A DNA stretch of 11,870 bases from NCBI GenBank assembly GCA_012513425.1, contig JAAZCF010000193.1, positions 1 through 11,870 on the forward strand, read 5' to 3'. The notes under the pieces are model-generated. The model saw nothing but the letters and a program-made list of their open reading frames with translations. It did not search any database and was not told where the DNA came from. The translations under genes and the position numbers were made by a program. Below, piece after piece: positions 6,917 through 11,870 of this stretch. This stretch comes from Bacteroidales bacterium. GTDB lineage: Bacteria; Bacteroidota; Bacteroidia; Bacteroidales; UBA932. Each line of letters begins with the position of its first letter. Positions within the stretch are counted from its first letter, which is position 1.

Positions 6917-7255
6917 ATGAAAAAGGTATTTTTTTTATCGATATTGACTTTATTGCTGTCAAGCTGTGGCGTTGGCGTTTATTCGGTTTCGTCAGGTAAA
7001 GCAGATCAATCAGAGATTTCGTTTGTCGCTGCGGATAAATGTGAGTTGGATGTTACAATAGATAACAATGCTTATAAAGTTGATGCAGTTAAACAAAAAG
7101 ATTGGAGGAAGAATAGAAACATTAAGAAGACGGATATAAACACAATTACCATCCCAGTTGGTCAGCATGATTTGATTGTTGTTCAAAATGGGGTAGTTGT
7201 TTATTCAAAGAAAATATTCGTATCAGCGGGCGAACATAAAATCATTGAGCTATGA
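6917..7255 (+). CDS. Small predicted lipoprotein (112 aa) of the CsgG operon
   Basis: A signal peptide with lipobox LLSSC places the lipid-bearing Cys at residue 17. The mature part is a short beta-rich domain with DVTIDNNAYKVDAVKQKD, NTITIPVGQHDLIVVQNG and VVYSKKIFVSAGEHKIIEL. This has the look of a PEGA-like or Ig-like surface/periplasmic module, in which the closing strands carry G-x-H-x-(I/L). It starts 2 nt after the CsgG stop and overlaps the next gene by 4 nt (ATGA), so translation is coupled. In the three-gene CsgG-DUF4810-DUF799 clusters I know from Proteobacteria there is no counterpart, so this appears to be an extra partner. The exact family is not recognised. Confidence 0.82.
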   Translation: MKKVFFLSILTLLLSSCGVGVYSVSSGKADQSEISFVAADKCELDVTIDNNAYKVDAVKQKDWRKNRNIKKTDINTITIPVGQHDLIVVQNGVVVYSKKIFVSAGEHKIIEL

Positions 7256-7698
7256 GAAAAATACTGTTATTAATTCTTTTCGCAGTGTGCCTTTCATCTT
7301 GTGGCGTTTCAACGAGTTTATATAATTGGGGCAGCTTGGGATTGTCAGGCACAAGTGCCTATGAACAACTTGCATACAAAAACTTTGATAAACAATCTCC
7401 AAAGTCGGTATGCGGTTTAGTGTCTATGTACGAAGGTCTTGTGACAAAACCTGGCGGATTGCGTCAAGTCCCGCCTCCTGGTATTTGTGCTGAGTATGGC
7501 TACTTGCTTCTCCTTCCTGAAACTGCTGTTACCTTCAATGAGAATGCTACTGATGTTCAGAAGAAGCTTTTTACGTCAATTGAATATTCTACTTTCTTTA
7601 GGGAGTATGGCTTAGAGCTTATGGCAAAAGAAATGGAATATTATCCTGAATCTACACAGTTTATTAAACCATTGTTAGAAAGATTTTCAAAGAGATAG
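7252..7698 (+). CDS. DUF4810-type lipoprotein
   Basis: The signal peptide ends in a CLSSC lipobox (Cys17). Residues after it match the DUF4810 pattern: SLYNWGSL near the start, a YEQLAYKN segment, then PPPGICAEYGYLLLL, and a C-terminal LMAKEMEYYPESTQFIKPLL, as in the family's closing E-x-x-x-x-PES-x-x-F helix. DUF4810 proteins are found next to CsgG-like and GNA1162-like lipoproteins. Here the gene begins inside the stop of the preceding gene and ends 3 nt before the next. The function is unknown. An envelope complex with its neighbours is the natural guess. Confidence 0.8.
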   Translation: MRKILLLILFAVCLSSCGVSTSLYNWGSLGLSGTSAYEQLAYKNFDKQSPKSVCGLVSMYEGLVTKPGGLRQVPPPGICAEYGYLLLLPETAVTFNENATDVQKKLFTSIEYSTFFREYGLELMAKEMEYYPESTQFIKPLLERFSKR

Positions 7699-7701
7699 GC
7701 C

Positions 7702-8376
7702 ATGAGAAAGATTATTATTATCATAACTACTGCTCTTATTTTGACAAGTTGCAGTATGACAAATAAAGTTACTCGCTCATCACAATATTCAATGATGTAT
7801 GAAGAAAAGCCTCTAACATTACTTGTTATGCCTCCAATTAATAACTCAAGTAATGTTGAAGCTAAAGAACTTCTATATACATCTATCAGCAAACCTTTGG
7901 CTGAAGCAGGCTATTATGTAATATCACCTATGTTGGCAATGGATATTTTAAAAGCTGAAAGCGCGTATGACTCAGAGCTGTTTTTTGAGGGTAATTTGGC
8001 TCCTTTTGAGAAAGTTTTTGGTGTAGACGCAGTTGTATTTTCTGTGATTGATACTTGGACAAAAAAAAGCTTTGGAATTCAGACGAAGATTCGTTATATC
8101 ATACGTTCTGCTCATACTGGGGAAACATTGTTTGATAGGAGTTGTGATTTGTATCTTGATTTGTCTCAGAGTTCTGGTGGTTCTTCGGTACTGTCGGCGT
8201 TGGTGGATTTAGCAGCATCAGCTATTGTTACTGCGGCAACTGATCATATAGAGGCTGCAAGAAAAGCTAATTATTACATTTTTAGAGATGTGCCTCGTGG
8301 AAAGTATAATCCTGAATTTGGATTGGATGGAGATACAATTGCAGAAAAGAAAGATGTTTCTGCAAGTGTAAAATAA
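7702..8376 (+). CDS. DUF799/GNA1162-family lipoprotein
   Basis: The protein has 224 aa, with signal and lipobox LTSC (Cys17). The mature part shows the GNA1162/DUF799 features: KPLTLLVMPPINNSS (37-50), AEAGYYVISPMLAMDIL (67-83), FGVDAVVFSVIDTW (106-119), and KIRYIIRSAHTGETLFD (129-145). A Gly/Ser loop and a small hydrophobic helix follow (GSSVLSALVDLAASAIV, 160-176). Known relatives, such as the meningococcal GNA1162 antigen, are outer-membrane lipoproteins with a TolB-N/CsgG-like alpha/beta fold and unknown function. It is the last gene of the operon. A divergent partial copy of residues 160-170 lies 3' of repeat cassette B (8651 onward). Confidence 0.85.
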   Translation: MRKIIIIITTALILTSCSMTNKVTRSSQYSMMYEEKPLTLLVMPPINNSSNVEAKELLYTSISKPLAEAGYYVISPMLAMDILKAESAYDSELFFEGNLAPFEKVFGVDAVVFSVIDTWTKKSFGIQTKIRYIIRSAHTGETLFDRSCDLYLDLSQSSGGSSVLSALVDLAASAIVTAATDHIEAARKANYYIFRDVPRGKYNPEFGLDGDTIAEKKDVSASVK

Positions 8377-8538
8377 AGATTAATTAAACATAAAAGCGAT
8401 ATCGGTGGTGCTGGCAGCTTTGTTGACTGCATCACCGATGCTTTTGAATACAAATCCGACAAGAAAGTCTCAATTGCTAAATACCGCTACATCAACGACG
8501 AGACGATCAAGGATCTGCATCATTTTGGGTCGATTTGA
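8377..8538 (+). pseudogene. Open remnant in frame after the GNA1162 stop
   Basis: After the TAA at 8374-8376 the same frame stays open for 53 codons and stops at 8536-8538. Its codon choice (C-rich third positions, as in TTC/ATC/GAC codons) and sequence such as FVDCITDAFEYKSDKK and IAKYRYINDETIKDL look like real protein, and differ from the A/T-rich CsgG operon before it. There is no start codon. I do not recognise the source. It may be the tail of a deleted gene. The same stretch also contains a terminator-like hairpin (8392-8445), so the coding look of its first third may be partly chance. Confidence 0.3.
8392..8445 (+). terminator. Candidate intrinsic terminator of the CsgG operon
   Basis: AAAAGC (8392-8397), ATCGGTG (8401-8407) and TGC (8409-8411) pair with GCA (8429-8431), CACCGAT (8433-8439) and GCTTTT (8440-8445), giving 16 base pairs with two small bulges. 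The hairpin ends in four T residues and lies 16 nt after the last operon stop. The loop is long (17 nt), which weakens it as a terminator. Confidence 0.45.
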
Positions 8539-8555
8539 TGCAGAAAACTTGGTGA

Positions 8556-8651
8556 TGAGGCAGCCTCACAGCAAATAATGCAGTTTGAGTTGCCAAATAA
8601 TGTATAATAATGCAGTATGAAGTGCTGATTTTTGTAAAATAATGCAGTTTG
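8556..8651 (+). repeat. Repeat cassette B: second copy of the dyad plus three 32-bp-spaced words
   Basis: The cassette begins with the perfect palindrome TGAGGC-A-GCCTCA (8556-8568). The words AATAATGCAGTTTG (8574-8587), AATAATGCAGTATG (8606-8619) and AATAATGCAGTTTG (8638-8651) follow, again exactly 32 bp apart. Spacers match those of cassette A position by position (for example CTGATTTTTGTAA before the third word). It has the same orientation as cassette A, 4188 bp downstream. No ATPase gene follows; a lipoprotein gene fragment follows instead. Confidence 0.85.
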
Positions 8652-8731
8652 GTGCTTCGGTACTTTCATCGTTAGTGGATTTAGGGTTTACTCGCATTGA
8701 GAATAATTATCTGATGAGGGTATTTTTGTAA
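8651..8731 (+). pseudogene. Fragment of a second GNA1162/DUF799-like lipoprotein gene
   Basis: Directly at the 3' end of cassette B the sequence at 8651-8684 matches 8179-8212 of the intact GNA1162-like gene at 29 of 34 bases, in the same reading frame. It encodes GASVLSSLVDLG against GSSVLSALVDLA. The frame then diverges (FTRIENNYLMRVFL) and stops at 8729-8731. Upstream parts of the gene are missing. Several of the differences are silent or conservative, which suggests an old paralogue or a related operon that was cut at the repeat, rather than a recent slip-duplication. Confidence 0.6.
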
Positions 8732-8785
8732 GAATTATTACTCATGTCTCGTTTTATTTATTTAATTTTAAAGACGATTTGGTAA

Positions 8786-9004
8786 GACAAAACACCTAAA
8801 ATATACTTTTGGGGAAAGAAGTTACATGAACTTTGTGAAGAATATGGCCTTCTGCGACATCAGAGGGCTGCTTTGTTGGAAATGGATGGTGGTCTCAACA
8901 GCAATATTGAGCGTGGAGAACGCAAAGTGTTTATATCTTTCGAAAGGACAAAAAACTGTATGAATGGTGAACTGATGCCAAATCGTTACATTGTAAGAGA
9001 ATAA
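8786..9004 (+). pseudogene. Remnant of an XRE-family helix-turn-helix regulator
   Basis: An open stretch of 72 codons, with a stop just upstream (8783-8785) and no start codon, encodes GKKLHELCEEYGLLRHQRAA and then LLEMDGGLNSNIERGERK. This is the HTH pattern of the small XRE regulators common in Bacteroidetes, where the consensus is about LRELREE-GL-L-RQ-AA-LE-D-xx-S-IERGERK. After GERKV the sequence no longer resembles the family and ends at TAA (9002-9004). A frameshift or deletion is likely. Such regulators often sit beside restriction-modification or other defence genes, but none is intact here. Confidence 0.6.
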
Positions 9005-9014
9005 CTTTGCATAA

Positions 9015-9134
9015 GTGGGAAAGAACATCAATTATTTCAAGGTGCAAGAACCTATTCAATTCAAGAATGAGTCTCGCTGCTTTTTGGCAGAAATCTATGA
9101 GGTGCTTGTCAATGATGCTGATGTTTACGAATAG
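9015..9134 (+). pseudogene. Short coding remnant (possible cupin-type fragment)
   Basis: Thirty-nine open codons before TAG (9132-9134) include FKVQEPIQFKNESRCFLAEI and VNDADVYE. The spacing of CF-x-x-E-(I/L) and D-x-DV is like the start of a small cupin family, but the match is weak and there is no ATG. It is flanked by other decayed sequence and is best seen as part of the same degenerating block. Confidence 0.25.
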
Positions 9135-9327
9135 GATATGTAGTGGGTAACAATTGTGCCGTAAGATCCCACAAAAAGGAAACTGTAAAGTACGCAATGA
9201 AATACTGGAACTAGGAAATATCTAATGCACCAGTTATTAAGGCACTGATTCGCGGCAATGTGGAACTATGTAATATTTAATACAACATGCTGAAAAGCTG
9301 TGTGACTAAAGCCGAAAAAATAACACA
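9135..9327 (+). other. Decayed intergenic stretch before the ADP-ribosylglycohydrolase gene
   Basis: No intact gene is present. One frame (about 9185-9331) is protein-like but broken by TAG and TAA: it contains APVIKALIRGNVELCNI, a stop, then NMLKSCVTKAEKITQ, and its final TGA overlaps the next start codon (ATGA). This may be the degraded 3' end of an upstream partner of the ADP-ribosylglycohydrolase gene. No convincing promoter is seen for that gene. Confidence 0.3.
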
Positions 9328-10131
9328 ATGAAGAATATTCCGTTGCTGATAGGCGGAATAATTGGTGATACCATTGGTTCCGTGTATGAGTTCGACAAGA
9401 CGCTGGACTATGACTTTGACATGTATCGTGACGAGATGCAGCCAACCGATGACTCAATCATGCCCCTTGCAGTGGCAGACTGGATTCTTTCTGATCCTGG
9501 CCAAACCAATGAGGTGTTGATCCAGAAACTGAAAGAATGGGGACATGAATTCCCTTGGGGTGGCTACGGTGGTATGTTTTGCTCCTGGTTGTTCTCCCGT
9601 ATGACGGACCCCTACAACTCATTCGGCAATGGCTCAGCCATGCGTTGCTCAGCTTGCGGTTATGCCTGTGACAATCTTGAAGATACCTTGGAATTGGCTA
9701 AACGTAGTGCCGCTGTGACACATAATCATCCGGAAGGCATAAAAGGTTCTCAAGCTACTGCCGGTGCCATATTCCTGGCTCGAAATGGAAAGTCAAAAGC
9801 CGAGATTATGCAGTGGGTAGAGGAGAAATTTGAATATGATCTTGACCGCACATGTGCTGAGATTCGGCCCACGTATTACTTTGATGAGACTTGTCAGCGC
9901 ACGGTCCCGGAAGCAATCATTGCTTTTCTGGACAGCAAGGATTATGAGGATGCAATACGCCTTTCTATCTCCCTAGGTGGCGATGCCGACACCCTTGCAT
10001 GTATAACCGGCTCAATTGCAGCGGCGTTCTACCGCGAGATTCCGGAAGAATTGGTCAATTTTGTTCTATCCCGTTTGCCGAAACAGTTTCAGGATACCAT
10101 CTCGGAGTTTGACCGGAAGTACAATAAATGA
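9328..10131 (+). CDS. ADP-ribosylglycohydrolase family protein (DraG-like)
   Basis: This 267-aa enzyme removes, or is predicted to remove, ADP-ribose from modified targets in the cytoplasm. All landmark motifs are in order. GGIIGDTIGSVYEF (9-22) holds the conserved G-D and Glu. TDDSIM (40-45) is the metal-binding T-D-D. NGSAMR (101-106) and THNHPEGIKG (131-140) follow, and GGDADTLACITGSIA (217-231) carries the second metal-binding Asp pair. The usual TDDT is TDDS here, a conservative change. Length and spacing suit a complete single-domain enzyme. No ADP-ribosyltransferase is intact nearby. The upstream block is decayed, so a former partner may have been lost. The gene ends with an intrinsic terminator at 10175-10200. 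The substrate (protein, nucleic acid or small molecule) cannot be told from sequence. Confidence 0.92.
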   Translation: MKNIPLLIGGIIGDTIGSVYEFDKTLDYDFDMYRDEMQPTDDSIMPLAVADWILSDPGQTNEVLIQKLKEWGHEFPWGGYGGMFCSWLFSRMTDPYNSFGNGSAMRCSACGYACDNLEDTLELAKRSAAVTHNHPEGIKGSQATAGAIFLARNGKSKAEIMQWVEEKFEYDLDRTCAEIRPTYYFDETCQRTVPEAIIAFLDSKDYEDAIRLSISLGGDADTLACITGSIAAAFYREIPEELVNFVLSRLPKQFQDTISEFDRKYNK

Positions 10132-10174
10132 CTGTAGATGCAATATTAAATAACTAACACAAATTAATATCAAT

Positions 10175-10200
10175 AAGACAAGCTTAGCAGCTTGTCTTTT
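10175..10200 (+). terminator. Intrinsic terminator after the ADP-ribosylglycohydrolase gene
   Basis: A perfect 10-bp stem, AAGACAAGCT and AGCTTGTCTT, with loop TAGC, ends in TTTT. It lies 43 nt after the stop codon. The remaining 124 nt to the exonuclease gene show no gene. Confidence 0.8.
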
Positions 10201-10324
10201 ATCGTTGAAGGTGAAATGGAAATCTCTAGAAATGTTACTTTTGACATTACAATTTGAAAATGAATGTCTTTAGGGCGATGATGAATTTATTGGTTGTGAT
10301 TCGATAGAACATCCGTTTATCCAA

Positions 10325-10834
10325 TTATGTCAAGATCTTCAGTGCAATCATTGAGCAGGCCTCTGCATCGGCGAGAGCATGATGGTGCTGAGTAATAGCA
10401 TAGCCACAGGCAGCAGCAACGGTTTGCAATTGGTGGTTTTCAAGAGTGTGCCCGAAATGCTGCCGTGATGCAGCTAATGTATCGTAGAATTCGTAGTCCG
10501 GATAATCCATCTGATAGACCTGAAAAGCGGCTTTGAGACATCCTTCATCAAAGCATGCGTTGTGGGCCACAAGCGGCAGGCCTTCGATTTTTGGCGCAAT
10601 CTGCTTCCATACTTCAGAGAATACAGGGGCACTGGCAGTGTCTCCTTTGGTGATGCCATGGACATTGCTGCAGAACCATTTGAAATAGTTCGGCTCTGGA
10701 TTGACCAGCGAGTAAAATTTATCCACGATCTTTCCTTTTTTTACGATTACTACCCCTACGCTGCACACACTGCTGCGGCACTCGTTCGCGGTCTCGAAAT
10801 CTATTGCGGCAAAGTTTTGTTCTATTTTTTTCAT
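10325..10834 (-). CDS. DEDDh-type 3'-5' exonuclease (DnaQ-like)
   Basis: With the start at 10834 the protein is 169 aa. The exonuclease motifs are complete: AIDFETAN with D12 and E14 (Exo I), VAHNACFDEGCL with D96 (Exo II), and HHALADAEA with H151 and D156 (Exo III). It therefore belongs to the DEDDh class, like the polymerase III epsilon subunit and RNase T, and should degrade DNA or RNA 3' ends with two metal ions. An in-frame ATG 25 codons upstream exists but its translation (MALQRHCRKS...) overlaps the preceding gene and does not look like the family. The chosen ATG forms an ATGA overlap with the WYL gene stop. That coupling indicates a two-gene operon. The small size with no added domain suggests a repair or processing role rather than a replicative subunit. 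Confidence 0.88.
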   Translation of the reverse strand: MKKIEQNFAAIDFETANECRSSVCSVGVVIVKKGKIVDKFYSLVNPEPNYFKWFCSNVHGITKGDTASAPVFSEVWKQIAPKIEGLPLVAHNACFDEGCLKAAFQVYQMDYPDYEFYDTLAASRQHFGHTLENHQLQTVAAACGYAITQHHHALADAEACSMIALKILT

Positions 10835-11769
10835 AGTTTTTCCTGGCTGTAGTTGACGTAATACTTGTTCATATTGTAAACTCTTTCGGCAATGTCGTTG
10901 CAAAGCCATTGTGGCTCAAGTACCTCAAAATTGTCGGCGTGCGCGAAGATTTCCTGCATAAAGTCGAATGTTGGTTTAATGCGATAACGGAATATCTTGC
11001 ATTCGTTTGTACCGCCTTCTTCTACCTGTTGGCTTGAGTGGAGGGGGACGGTCTCGACATACTTGGCCTGATTGCCTGTCACTTTTATACGGACCGTCTC
11101 AACTTCATTATTATCGCCGTGGATGATACCATAGCAGTCGGCGAAGTATTCATCCGGATGGAACTTCTCGGGCATTTTGAAAGATTTGTCGATCAACACC
11201 GTCATATTCATTATTCTGTCCAGAGCATACACACGTATCTGGTTGTCACCTATGCTGTGGGCAATGAGATACCATCTCTGCTTGAACACCTTTACAAAGT
11301 ACGGCTCCACGGAAAATGTGTGTCTGCCGCGGCCCCAGAAGCCTTCGTAAGTCAGCTTGATAGGGCGGTCATCCTTCATCGCTTTGATAATTGATGTGAG
11401 CCACTGCTGGCCGGAAGGGATATTCTCGTACTGGATGCGACCACGCAGATTTGAGCATTCATTCACAACATTACTTACGGCAATCGTATCTATGAGCCAT
11501 TTCTTGATGTCAGAATGTTCGTCAAGATCGTTCTCGTTCTCGATGTAGTAGGTTTTGTCACCGTACTTCTCGCACTTGATGTGGAGGCCGAAGATATTGT
11601 TGATAGCGTTGATGTGGTTGTGGAAGGTTTTGTCGGCCATTTCGTCGTGGTCTTCATTGAGAGTGGAGTGCAGCCATTTGCATTTGAGATCTTCCTTTGT
11701 CCATTTGCCGGTTTGTACCGTATCAATAAGCCAGACATAGCGTTTAAAGAGTATTCCTGCTTCGCTCAT
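10831..11769 (-). CDS. WYL-domain transcriptional regulator
   Basis: This 312-aa protein has an N-terminal winged-helix-like DNA-binding region (about 1-75, with FKRYVWLIDTVQTGKWTKED and KTFHNHINAINNIFGLHI). The WYL domain spans about 125-190. Its hallmark is RWYLIAHS (165-172), preceded by the strand VEPYFVKVFKQ and followed by IRVYALDRI (178-186). The C-terminal WCX-like region (about 222-300) ends with ILEP-like FEVLEPQWL and a helix. WYL regulators are thought to sense nucleic-acid or nucleotide ligands and often control DNA-repair or phage-defence genes. Here the gene is the first of a two-gene unit with a DEDDh exonuclease. It may regulate its own operon. The upstream region holds an interspersed repeat and a weak TACCTTTTG (11796-11804), one base from a -7 element. 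Confidence 0.88.
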   Translation of the reverse strand: MSEAGILFKRYVWLIDTVQTGKWTKEDLKCKWLHSTLNEDHDEMADKTFHNHINAINNIFGLHIKCEKYGDKTYYIENENDLDEHSDIKKWLIDTIAVSNVVNECSNLRGRIQYENIPSGQQWLTSIIKAMKDDRPIKLTYEGFWGRGRHTFSVEPYFVKVFKQRWYLIAHSIGDNQIRVYALDRIMNMTVLIDKSFKMPEKFHPDEYFADCYGIIHGDNNEVETVRIKVTGNQAKYVETVPLHSSQQVEEGGTNECKIFRYRIKPTFDFMQEIFAHADNFEVLEPQWLCNDIAERVYNMNKYYVNYSQEKL

Positions 11770-11794
11770 AATTATATCTTTTTTGTATTTTGAT

Positions 11795-11870
11795 GCAAAA
11801 GGTAGTGCAAACCGAGTACAGAGTATAACTTGCTTGAAAATGCAGAGGAGCAGCCTACCTTGTGCAGCCT
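11795..11870. repeat. Interspersed palindromic repeat upstream of the WYL gene (copy 2, cut by window edge)
   Basis: The sequence runs GCAAAAGGTAGTGCAAACC at the left, and at the right GAGCAGCCTACCTTGTGC. AAGGTAG and CTACCTT are inverted, so the ends of the element can pair. I recall very similar sequences (GCAAAGATAGTGCAAACCGAG ... GCAGCCTATCTTTGC, with the middle varying) as frequent intergenic elements in Bacteroides and Prevotella genomes. It lies 25 nt upstream of the WYL start codon and overlaps where its promoter should be. Confidence 0.5.

Noticed and set aside
8822..9457. Minus-strand open frames in the decayed region
   Set aside because: They are antisense to the XRE remnant, other remnants and the 5' end of the ADP-ribosylglycohydrolase gene, and show no recognisable protein features.
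10835..10909. 25-residue N-terminal extension of the exonuclease
   Set aside because: It lies entirely within the WYL coding region, does not resemble the family, and the internal ATG gives a standard ATGA coupling.

Overview
The window comes from a member of the phylum Bacteroidetes, most likely a gut-type Bacteroidales. The evidence is several upstream regions carrying the -7 hexamer pattern TAnnTTTG, start codons preceded by A/T-rich sequence rather than a Shine-Dalgarno, many short lipoproteins, an ECF sigma factor coupled to an anti-sigma/beta-barrel protein, and an AAA_14/DUF4143 ATPase. No tRNA, rRNA, CRISPR array, transposase or replication origin was seen.

Left part (1-4300), read mostly on the minus strand. 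A partial DUF418-type multipass membrane protein runs off the left edge. Next to it lies a four-gene envelope-stress-like operon, transcribed from about 3790 down to 928: a 240-aa lipoprotein, a 164-aa lipoprotein, an ECF sigma factor with an apparent TTG start, and a protein with an anti-sigma-like N-terminus, one membrane helix and a beta-barrel-like C-terminus that overlaps the sigma gene by 11 nt. A candidate ECF-type promoter (GGGACA-N15-CATCTA) sits upstream. An intergenic palindromic repeat and a small two-helix membrane protein with its own good promoter follow.

Middle part (4360-8740), plus strand. This is the most unusual region. Two copies of a roughly 95-bp cassette lie about 4.19 kb apart in direct orientation. 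Each has a small palindrome (TGAGGC-A-GCCTCA in the right copy) and then three copies of a 14-bp word (AATAATGCAGTTTG) spaced at exactly 32 bp. The left copy leads directly into an AAA_14/DUF4143 ATPase. Between the cassettes are that ATPase and a four-gene operon of secreted proteins: CsgG-family with an extra C-terminal domain, a small lipoprotein, a DUF4810 lipoprotein and a DUF799/GNA1162 lipoprotein. The right cassette abuts a short fragment of a second, divergent GNA1162-like gene. The arrangement suggests a repeat-bounded module that has moved, duplicated or recombined.

Right part (8740-11870). About 600 bp of decayed sequence contains a start-less XRE-type HTH remnant and other stop-interrupted coding remnants. 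An intact ADP-ribosylglycohydrolase-family gene follows, with a strong intrinsic terminator. On the minus strand, a WYL-domain regulator is translationally coupled (ATGA overlap) to a DEDDh 3'-5' exonuclease. Just upstream of the WYL gene, at the right edge, is a second interspersed palindromic repeat of the kind scattered in Bacteroidales intergenic regions.
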